From: an uncultured Elusimicrobia bacterium
GTDB lineage: Bacteria > Elusimicrobiota > Elusimicrobia > UBA1565 > UBA9628
Direction of reading: 5' to 3'
Length of the DNA: 16,360 nucleotides
NCBI GenBank assembly: GCA_903874575.1
Contig: CAIQSZ010000228.1
Span: 1-16,360 of the forward strand
The notes under the pieces were generated by a model, which searched no databases, was not told the DNA's origin, and was given only the letters and a program-made list of their open reading frames with translations. This document shows positions 7,904 through 13,061 of this stretch, piece after piece. Position 1 is the first letter of the stretch, and the number at the start of each line of letters is the position of its first letter. A program made the translations under genes and the position numbers.

Positions 7904-8156
7904 GAGGATGTTACTCCCGGAATATGTTCCAGCCCAGAGCCTAAGAGCTACACTGGAAAAAGCAACGGACCTACTCCAGCATGGGCTTTTGGACCTATAT
8001 GGGGGGGAAGCGGTTCCGGGCCGGACGCTACCGCTCCCTACAAGCCCCTCTAGCGTATTCGGGGAATGGGTTTTTACGTTATTACTTAAATCAATTTTTC
8101 AGTTGATCTATTGCCAGTCTGGAACGCGTTGCGCAAGATCGGTTATCATGTAGCCC
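7904..8156. promoter_or_regulatory. Divergent intergenic region with GGAA-N4-TTCC palindromes
   Basis: This 253-nt gap lies between two divergent genes. It holds two inverted repeats of the same form, GGAATATGTTCC (7919-7930) and GGAAGCGGTTCC (8006-8017), plus ATTCGGGGAAT (8057-8067). An AT-rich patch at 8071-8110 contains ATCAA/TTGAT arms. A possible leftward promoter for the amylase operon is TTGCTT (7960-7965) with TAGGCT (7938-7943) and a 16-nt spacer, but its match to consensus is weak. The palindromes could be operators. Two occurrences of GGAA-N4-TTCC in such a short stretch are suggestive rather than conclusive. I see no convincing coding region here. Confidence 0.35.
8144..8149 (+). 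promoter_or_regulatory. -10-like TATCAT placed for a leaderless start
   Basis: TATCAT lies 7 nt before the GTG at 8157, so transcription would begin at or near the start codon. No Shine-Dalgarno sequence is visible and no clear -35 was found. The same hexamer at the same distance precedes the gene at 12004. Confidence 0.35.
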
Positions 8157-8726
8157 GTGCGCACTCTCCTTATCGGCGCGTCGCTCGCCCTCCCGGCGCG
8201 GGCTCAGGTTCGGACGGTCCGAGCGACCATACGCAGGATCCAGGAGATTACGCGCGACATCCAGGTGATCGTGTTGGAGCAGGGGATGACTCCGGATCTC
8301 GTCGTCGCCGGGATCGTGGCCGAGATGAAGAGCGTGCGCGAAGGCTGCGTGTGGAAACAGGTCGTTCGCGCGAATTCTCAATTGACCGAACACATTCGGC
8401 GTCATGGACACGGTCCGGGCGCGATCATCCTGGACGTCGAGGGCCCGGAACTGCCGGCCGAGCGCGTCGAGGAGGGTATCTCGCGTGCCCTGAGCGGCGC
8501 GGGAAGGGTCGGGTTCGATCTCGTCTACGCGTTCAACGGCGGCGGATGGCAGACCTATGCTCCCGGGTCCGAGGGGATCTTCCGGCTCCGGCCGTCGGCC
8601 CGTCCGTTCGCGCCGGCGTCTGACCGTCGGATCAGTCGCGCACGCGCGCGACGTCTTGGTCCCAATCCAGGCGGACGGTCCGGCGGGCCAGGACCCTCCC
8701 CGATTGCCGATCCCGCGCCTCGATGA
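8157..8726 (+). CDS. Hypothetical exported protein with read-through C-terminus
   Basis: A 189-aa product from GTG at 8157. The N-terminus MRTLLIGASLALPARAQ looks like a short signal peptide with cleavage after ARA. Residues ~17-158 read like a real soluble domain, with strong G/C preference at third positions and segments such as GAIILDVEGPELPAERVEE and VGFDLVYAFNGGGWQTYAPG. I do not recognise the family. The last ~31 residues (Arg/Pro/Gly-rich, ending SPIADPAPR) lie antisense to the 3' end of the gene at 8632-9072, and their third-position G/C preference is lost. This suggests that an original stop near 8630 was lost. The predecessor on this side is the divergent amylase operon, so the gene appears to be monocistronic. 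Confidence 0.6.
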   Translation: MRTLLIGASLALPARAQVRTVRATIRRIQEITRDIQVIVLEQGMTPDLVVAGIVAEMKSVREGCVWKQVVRANSQLTEHIRRHGHGPGAIILDVEGPELPAERVEEGISRALSGAGRVGFDLVYAFNGGGWQTYAPGSEGIFRLRPSARPFAPASDRRISRARARRLGPNPGGRSGGPGPSPIADPAPR

Positions 8727-9072
8727 CGATGGCGACCGGGGGCTTGCGGGTCATGGCCCGAGAAGGATCGTAGCTCCAGTACAACTGGCCCTCGGTCAGG
8801 AAGACGTCGGCGCCCTGCCGCGCCGGTTTGTAATCCGGCGCGCCCCACGTCAGGAAGTAGCCGAAGTTCGTACGCCAATGATAGTCCACCACGGTCCCGG
8901 ACGGCGGCACGAACACCGGCCGCAGTCCGATGCCGACGGTCGAGCTCATCGCCGGCGAATACTGCGCCGGCAGGGCGCGTACGCTCATCGAACGGGGCGA
9001 GGTCGCGCACGCGCCCGCCGCCAGCGCCGCCGCGGCCCCCAGGATTCGACGTCGCGCGGATTTCTTGGTCAT
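8632..9072 (-). CDS. Small exported hypothetical protein, third gene of the PorV operon
   Basis: A 146-aa protein. Its ATG at 9072 shares one base with the TGA of the PorV-like gene (TGATG), indicating coupled translation; an in-frame TTG at 9075 is less likely. The N-terminus MTKKSARRRILGAAAALAAG followed by ACATS is a basic n-region and hydrophobic core ending at a Cys. The box is loosely lipobox-like but not canonical, so lipoprotein status is uncertain. The mature part includes TVVDYHWRTNFGYFLTWGAP, LTEGQLYWSYDPSRA and a C-terminal beta-rich stretch, VAIVIEARDRQSGRVLARRT. No family is recognised. Position after a FlgD-tailed secreted protein and a PorV-like barrel suggests an accessory envelope role for that cassette. 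Its 3' end overlaps the convergent gene at 8157-8726 by 95 nt. Confidence 0.75.
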   Translation of the reverse strand: MTKKSARRRILGAAAALAAGACATSPRSMSVRALPAQYSPAMSSTVGIGLRPVFVPPSGTVVDYHWRTNFGYFLTWGAPDYKPARQGADVFLTEGQLYWSYDPSRAMTRKPPVAIVIEARDRQSGRVLARRTVRLDWDQDVARVRD

Positions 9073-10055
9073 CAAAAAAAGAGGTTCAAGCCGACCCAGT
9101 TCGGGCTGTGCAGGGAATCAAGGCTGTACTGGAACGCGTAGTCGAGGGCTAGCTTCACCCTGCCTATCGCGTGGTCGATCCCGATGCCGAAGGTGGGATC
9201 GTAAGCGTTCATGCCGGTCCTGAGGCGAAGGCCGGGATAAAGGACGAATTCGCTCCCGACGTGGAACGCCAGCTGTTGGTGCTGGGCCTGGACGGCGTCC
9301 AGGCTGAGGCGCCAGCGCTTTCCGGGGGTCGCATAGGACCCTCCGATCACGAGCTTGCTCTCGACGCGCTCTTCATAGTCGAACCGGGCGCCGAGAAGAT
9401 CATCCGGGACCTTCCAATTGAGGCTTCCTCCGATGTCTTTGCTGACGAACGAAAGGTTGCACTGCCCCCAATATTTTTCCGGAGAAATGAGGAGGAATCC
9501 CGCGTCGTAGGCCGTTCCTTCGGCCGAAGCGTTCGCCAGATTCTGCGTGAGCCGCTTCCAGGTCATTCCCATGGCGAGCCAATCGGTCGGCCGCATTCCC
9601 ATGGAGACGTAGAGGCTGCGCTCGACGTCTTGGAACGAGGACTGCCGGCCGCCGAAATCGTCGCGGCCGTCGATGCCGCCGACGCCGTAATTGGTGAGCC
9701 CCGCCGCGATCGCGATCGGGAAAACCTCCCTGACGCTGAAAGACGAATTGAACGACTGGTACTTGAAGCTCATCGGATAGGCGACGCCGACGAAATACAG
9801 GGACCGGTCCAGGCCGAGCAGGCCGGAAGCGGTGGCGACCGAGGGGGAGGCCAGCAGGGAGAGGCCCGCGGGGTTCGACCACACGGCGCTCGCGTCCGAG
9901 GGGGCGGCGGAGTCCGCCTGCCCCATCGCGACCGACCGCGCGCTCGGCGCGTAGTTCAAGTAAGCCGCGGCCCCCTTCCATGCGCCGTTGTCCGCGGCCG
10001 ACGCCGGGGGCGCTCCCGCCGAAAAAAGCAGGACGACGAGGGCCGCAAGCCTCAT
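9072..10055 (-). CDS. PorV/PorQ-family (UPF0164-like) outer-membrane beta-barrel protein
   Basis: A 327-aa protein from ATG at 10055, which overlaps the upstream TGA by 4 nt (ATGA). This start gives the signal peptide MRLAALVVLLFSAGAPPASA. Longer in-frame extensions would read back into the preceding gene. The mature N-terminus carries the family hallmark: SARSVAMGQADSAAPSDASA followed by VWSNPAGLSLL, matching the G.R..(G/A)MG.A..A..D.(S/A)A...NPAGL pattern of PorV/PorQ proteins. The rest alternates in the way of barrel strands, with many Gly/aromatic residues, and ends in WVGLNLFF, an outer-membrane C-terminal aromatic. Known PorV proteins are the shuttle/partner that carries type IX cargo tails. 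Here the neighbour encodes such a tail, so a partner role is plausible. Whether a full type IX machine exists cannot be told from this window. Confidence 0.85.
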   Translation of the reverse strand: MRLAALVVLLFSAGAPPASAADNGAWKGAAAYLNYAPSARSVAMGQADSAAPSDASAVWSNPAGLSLLASPSVATASGLLGLDRSLYFVGVAYPMSFKYQSFNSSFSVREVFPIAIAAGLTNYGVGGIDGRDDFGGRQSSFQDVERSLYVSMGMRPTDWLAMGMTWKRLTQNLANASAEGTAYDAGFLLISPEKYWGQCNLSFVSKDIGGSLNWKVPDDLLGARFDYEERVESKLVIGGSYATPGKRWRLSLDAVQAQHQQLAFHVGSEFVLYPGLRLRTGMNAYDPTFGIGIDHAIGRVKLALDYAFQYSLDSLHSPNWVGLNLFF

Positions 10056-11917
10056 TGGGGCCGCCGCTTCAAGACGGCGATCTTGCCGCGGTTGCTGCGG
10101 GAGCCGGCCGTCACTTTGTAGAAATAGACGCCGTTGGCGGCCGAGTCGACGGACCAATCCGCCTCATGCCAGCCCGGTCCCGGCGCGTCGACGGAGATGG
10201 TCTTGATCGACCGTCCCGACGAATCGAAGATTTCGACCGTCGCCGAAGCGGAGGCCTCGGTATAAAAGGAAATCTTCGCGTTGCCCTGGCGGATAGGATT
10301 GGGATAGACGAACGCGTCCGCGTCCGCTCCCGCGGCGAAGGCGCCGGGGTTGACGGTTTGCGCGTCGGCGGGATCGGAGCCGGCGGCGACGCGGGCTTGA
10401 AAGTACGAGTCGGGCAAGCCGGTCCCCGACAGCCTTACGGTGTATTCGCCGGGAGGCAGTCCCGAGACCAGGTAGCGGCCGTCGCTTTGGGTGGACGCGG
10501 CCGCGACGACGACGCCGCGGTTGTAGACGGTGATCGCCGCGCCCGCAAGCGGAGAGCCGGCGTCCGTCGTCGCCTGGCCGTAAATCGCGTTGGGGATCGC
10601 GGTCAGGTAAACGTCCCGAAGGCAGGTATTGTTTCCCGCGGTCAAGCTCAGTTTCTGCGTTCCCAGGTGCCGTCCGTACGCGATGACGTCCCAATCGACC
10701 TGCGCCGTTTTCCCGGGAGGCACGATGCCGCTGCCGGCCGCGTATTCGACGGGCTTGGTGGCCGACTGTCCGCCCAGCAGTTGGAAGCCCGGGAGCAGAT
10801 TCAGCGTCGCCCGGGCCCCCGTCACGGTCGAAGCGACGACGTTCGAAAAGAAGCCGCTGACCGTGAAGGTCGACTGATTGCCGTAATAGTAGCCGGCTCC
10901 CTGGACGTTGCCGTCCAGCTCCGCGGGGCTGGTCAATCCGATCCCGAAGGGCGAGCCGGGACAGAAGGTGTAATCCCCCACGCCGTACAGGATGGAGAAT
11001 TCCTTGGACGCGCCCGGGGCGAGGTTGAACGCGTTCGCGTCGGGATAGCCCCACCAGACGATCACCGAGCTGTCGCTGTCGGGACTGCCGCCGCTGATGA
11101 CCCCGTCGCCGTTGTTGTCGATGAAGGATCTGCCTGGCACGATCGTGTAGTCCCAGGCGCCGACGGAGACCGGCCAATAACCGAACACGACCCGGTCCGG
11201 CGTCGTATAGCCGAGGTCGCGGAAGGTGAACTGGCTGATGACGGTGGGATTGCCCAGATTGTCGAAGACGAGGGCGCTGGGCGGGATGTCGTTATCGGGG
11301 GTCAGGGGATCGTTGTCGAACCCGGTGTCGGTGGTGACTTCTCCGGCCTTGGGGACGCGGAACGGCGCGCCGTCGTTGGCGCCGAGCTGGGTGTCAAGCT
11401 GGGTCCTCAGGCTGACGGCGTGCGCGACGGAGTCCGTGTTCGTGATTTTGAAGCGGATTTGGACCGTGTCCTCGAAGCGGGTCGAGGGCGACCGCGTGAT
11501 GCTCAGCTGTTCGAGGATTTGGACGGTCCCGACCGTCAAAGTGACGGAGGCGGTGGATCCGCTGACGCCGGCGCCGCTGGAGGCTCCCGCGTGGATCGAG
11601 GAGGAAACCCCGTCGATGCGCACCATCGTGTCGCTGGTGCCCGTCCCCGGATAGCCGAAGATGAGCTTCTGTCCGTCGTCGGAGGCTCTCCGGGGATTGC
11701 CCAGCACCGTCCCGATCGAAAATTTTCCGTTGTCGTCCAACACGGCGTCGATATAGGCGTTGGCGTTGCGCGCCGTCGCGGCGAGCCGGACGGCCCTGGG
11801 GGAGACTCTCGAAACTTTCGGCGCGGCCGGGGCGGTCTGCGCGCCGGAAGCGACGGGAAAGGCGAGAACGCCGCATAAAAGTCCGCGGGAGCGGAGTCGG
11901 CGCGCGAAGGCGTTCAT
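10052..11917 (-). CDS. Secreted multidomain protein with carboxypeptidase-regulatory-like domain and FlgD/T9SS-type C-terminal tail
   Basis: A 621-aa protein from ATG at 11917, with a signal peptide whose probable cleavage is after PVASGA. The large N-terminal part (about 35-440) is beta-rich, extracellular-looking and of no family I can name. It holds an EF-hand-like calcium loop DNNGDGVIS (267-275). Residues ~446-510 (IYGQATTDAGSPLAGAAITV ... SDGRYLVSGLPPGEYTVRL) match the carboxypeptidase-regulatory-like fold. The C-terminus (~537-618) begins VYPNPIRQGNAKISFYT, continues VEIFDSSGRSIKTI and NGVYFYKVT, and ends KIAVLK, which is the FlgD Ig-like/Por-secretion tail signature. Such tails act as sorting signals or as surface-anchored Ig domains. 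It heads a three-gene operon, with ATGA overlap to the PorV-like gene, and has a good extended -10 promoter upstream. The ligand or enzymatic activity is unknown. Confidence 0.85.
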   Translation of the reverse strand: MNAFARRLRSRGLLCGVLAFPVASGAQTAPAAPKVSRVSPRAVRLAATARNANAYIDAVLDDNGKFSIGTVLGNPRRASDDGQKLIFGYPGTGTSDTMVRIDGVSSSIHAGASSGAGVSGSTASVTLTVGTVQILEQLSITRSPSTRFEDTVQIRFKITNTDSVAHAVSLRTQLDTQLGANDGAPFRVPKAGEVTTDTGFDNDPLTPDNDIPPSALVFDNLGNPTVISQFTFRDLGYTTPDRVVFGYWPVSVGAWDYTIVPGRSFIDNNGDGVISGGSPDSDSSVIVWWGYPDANAFNLAPGASKEFSILYGVGDYTFCPGSPFGIGLTSPAELDGNVQGAGYYYGNQSTFTVSGFFSNVVASTVTGARATLNLLPGFQLLGGQSATKPVEYAAGSGIVPPGKTAQVDWDVIAYGRHLGTQKLSLTAGNNTCLRDVYLTAIPNAIYGQATTDAGSPLAGAAITVYNRGVVVAAASTQSDGRYLVSGLPPGEYTVRLSGTGLPDSYFQARVAAGSDPADAQTVNPGAFAAGADADAFVYPNPIRQGNAKISFYTEASASATVEIFDSSGRSIKTISVDAPGPGWHEADWSVDSAANGVYFYKVTAGSRSNRGKIAVLKRRPQ

Positions 11918-11932
11918 GGGATGTGTCTCGCG

Positions 11933-11962
11933 AGTCTAGCATGGCCGCGCGTCCCGCGGCAA
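11933..11962 (-). promoter_or_regulatory. Promoter of the FlgD-tail/PorV operon
   Basis: Reading leftward, TTGCCG (11962-11957), an 18-nt spacer and TAGACT (11938-11933) form a -35/-10 pair. The -10 is part of TGCTAGACT, an extended -10. Transcription would start about 8 nt before the ATG at 11917, giving a very short leader with no Shine-Dalgarno sequence. The same TGCTAGA motif precedes the gene at 16243. Confidence 0.5.
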
Positions 11963-11990
11963 CGGCTTCGCTTGCAGGCCCAATTAAGGA

Positions 11991-11996
11991 TATCAT
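11991..11996 (+). promoter_or_regulatory. -10-like TATCAT placed for a leaderless start
   Basis: TATCAT sits 7 nt before the ATG at 12004, the same hexamer and spacing as at 8144-8149. AAGGA at 11987-11991 is 12 nt from the ATG, rather far for a ribosome site. A -35 is not obvious. Confidence 0.35.
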
Positions 11997-12003
11997 CAGC
12001 GCT

Positions 12004-12444
12004 ATGAAAGTCACCATGATGCTCGCGGATTCGGCCCAGGCGGTCGAGGGCAAGCTCTACATCCTGGGGGGCGGCTGGTCCATCACGGGACCCCTGCCTT
12101 GCCCCTCGGCCATCGCCGTGCTGGTTTCGGTGCCCTGGAACGAGACCAATCGCAAGCACCGCGTGAAAGTGGAACTGTTGGACGCGGACTATCGTCCGGT
12201 ACTGCTGCCCGCTTCCGGGGGCGGCGCGCCTTTGGCGATCAGCGGCGATTTCGAGGTCGGCCGTCCTCCGGGGATAAAGCCGGGCTCGGCCATCGAGGTC
12301 CCGTTCGCCTTCAACATCGGGGCGATTCCTCTCGAGCCGGACGCGCGCTACGTCTGGAAGCTGACCATCGACGGCAAGGGTGACGACAACTGGCAGGCGG
12401 TGTTCTCCACCCGTCCGGCGGGGCAAAACCAGTCCGTTCCTTAA
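12004..12444 (+). CDS. DUF6941-family protein
   Basis: A 146-aa cytoplasmic-looking protein with no signal peptide. I place the start at ATG 12004, because the family characteristically begins MKVTMMLADSAQAVEGKLY followed by ILGGGWSITGP. The in-frame ATG at 11923 would add 27 unlike residues and run into the divergent promoter. The rest is beta-rich: AIAVLVSVPWNETNRKHRVK, VELLDADYRPVLLP, EVPFAFNIGAIPLEPDARYV and WKLTIDGKG. The family, recognised here from memory of its N-terminal motif, is widespread in bacteria and has no established function. It is divergent from the FlgD-tail operon with an 86-nt gap and has no obvious functional partner. It is probably a single-gene unit. Confidence 0.8.
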   Translation: MKVTMMLADSAQAVEGKLYILGGGWSITGPLPCPSAIAVLVSVPWNETNRKHRVKVELLDADYRPVLLPASGGGAPLAISGDFEVGRPPGIKPGSAIEVPFAFNIGAIPLEPDARYVWKLTIDGKGDDNWQAVFSTRPAGQNQSVP

Positions 12445-12938
12445 GAAAGGACCACTGTGGCGGCGTCAGGGCGTCAATATCACGCGACACGGGAACCAGC
12501 AACTTCTCGTTGAGACAGTCGATTCGGGGTGAGTGGGGGAGCAACCGCTTCAGAGGCGACGTATCACGGGGCGTCTGGAAAGTATCGCCTCAACAGTGGG
12601 CCCCTTTGATCTCGCGAGACATAGGGCATAACGTCGTTTTGAATTTTCCCGCGAACAGAGTCCGGTAATTGTAGATAAGAAACCTGTTTGTCATCTTTCG
12701 TGGAGAAGACTAGCCTCAAATCTTGTTCCCGATCGACGAGGTAATATGAATTTCCTGTAAGTATTGTTTCGAGCGCTTCCGTGGGATTGAATGCCTTCGT
12801 TTCACTTGTACTCGATGGTAGTGAGGTGGGAAGAGCTGCAGCCGCCCCCCCGACAGTCCAAGAAAGCAGGGTCGGAGTCACGGCTTGTGGAGCACGGTCT
12901 AGCGAGCCCGCGAATTATCCAGTAAACTGCTGTGCAAC
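12445..12938. other. 494-nt gap with only a weak leftward ORF
   Basis: Between the DUF6941 gene and tRNA-Thr the sequence is visibly richer in A/T than its flanks. The only candidate gene is the leftward ORF at 12564-12881, listed separately. I see no insertion-sequence ends, no RNA gene and no strong terminator. TCCTT/AAGGA near 12440-12456 can form a small hairpin but lacks a T tract. GCCCGCG at 12906-12912 repeats the first seven bases of the tRNA (12939-12945), a short and possibly chance direct repeat. Confidence 0.4.
12564..12881 (-). CDS. Doubtful small ORF, weakly STN/secretin-N-like
   Basis: A 105-aa reading frame from GTG at 12881 with no Shine-Dalgarno sequence. The first ~25 residues (MTPTLLSWTVGGAAAALPTS) could be a poor signal peptide. 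The middle, FNPTEALETILTGNSYYLVD followed by REQDLRLVF, resembles the (P)EEAL..LL.G(T/S)... core of the STN domain found at the N-termini of secretins and TonB-dependent receptors. It is far too short to be either protein. Its codons favour A/T at third positions, unlike every neighbour in this half of the window. It may be a small periplasmic protein, a remnant of a larger gene, or not coding at all. The STN resemblance is by eye only. Confidence 0.35.
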   Translation of the reverse strand: MTPTLLSWTVGGAAAALPTSLPSSTSETKAFNPTEALETILTGNSYYLVDREQDLRLVFSTKDDKQVSYLQLPDSVRGKIQNDVMPYVSRDQRGPLLRRYFPDAP

Positions 12939-13010
12939 GCCCGCGTAGCTCAGCGGTAGAGCAACTGCCTTGTAAGCAGTAGGTCGCCGGTTCAATCCCG
13001 GCCGCGGGCT
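12939..13010 (+). tRNA. tRNA-Thr(TGT)
   Basis: A complete cloverleaf: acceptor stem GCCCGCG/CGCGGGC with all seven pairs, D arm GCTC/GAGC, anticodon stem ACTGC/GCAGT with loop CTTGTAA (anticodon TGT at 12971-12973, reading ACA), variable AGGTC, and T arm GCCGG-TTCAATC-CCGGC. The discriminator base is T at 13010. CCA is not encoded. A run of six T at 13015-13020 directly follows and may end the transcript. TAAACT at 12923-12928 is a possible -10. Confidence 0.97.
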
Positions 13011-13049
13011 GACATTTTTTGGAGACGGGAGATCGCGGTCATCGGCAGT

Positions 13050-13055
13050 TATCGT
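13050..13055 (+). promoter_or_regulatory. -10-like TATCGT placed for a leaderless start
   Basis: TATCGT ends 6 nt before the ATG at 13062, and no Shine-Dalgarno sequence is visible between tRNA-Thr and that start. It differs by one base from the hexamers at 8144 and 11991. A -35 element is not evident. Confidence 0.25.
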
Positions 13056-13061
13056 CATAGC

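Noticed and set aside
7571..8053. Rightward frames of 124-160 codons across the start of the amylase gene
   Set aside because: They run antisense to the amylase linker into the intergenic gap and have no signal, domain or ribosome site.
9171..10121. A 316-codon rightward open frame
   Set aside because: It is antisense to the PorV-like gene, whose hallmark motif and C-terminal Phe are clear. The rightward product has no recognisable fold.
10164..11177. A 337-codon leftward frame inside the FlgD-tail gene
   Set aside because: It is an out-of-frame, extremely Arg-rich shadow of the 621-aa reading frame, which contains the carboxypeptidase-regulatory-like and FlgD-like domains.
9980..11878. A 632-codon rightward open frame
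   Set aside because: It is antisense to the FlgD-tail gene and part of the PorV-like gene. Its product is Arg/Gly/Asp-rich without domains, the usual mirror frame of high-GC3 genes, whereas the leftward frames carry signal peptides and recognisable motifs.
12906..13010. Integrative-element attachment site at tRNA-Thr
   Set aside because: Only seven bases of the tRNA 5' end are repeated upstream. Integrases usually use the 3' half or anticodon loop, and no integrase gene is present.
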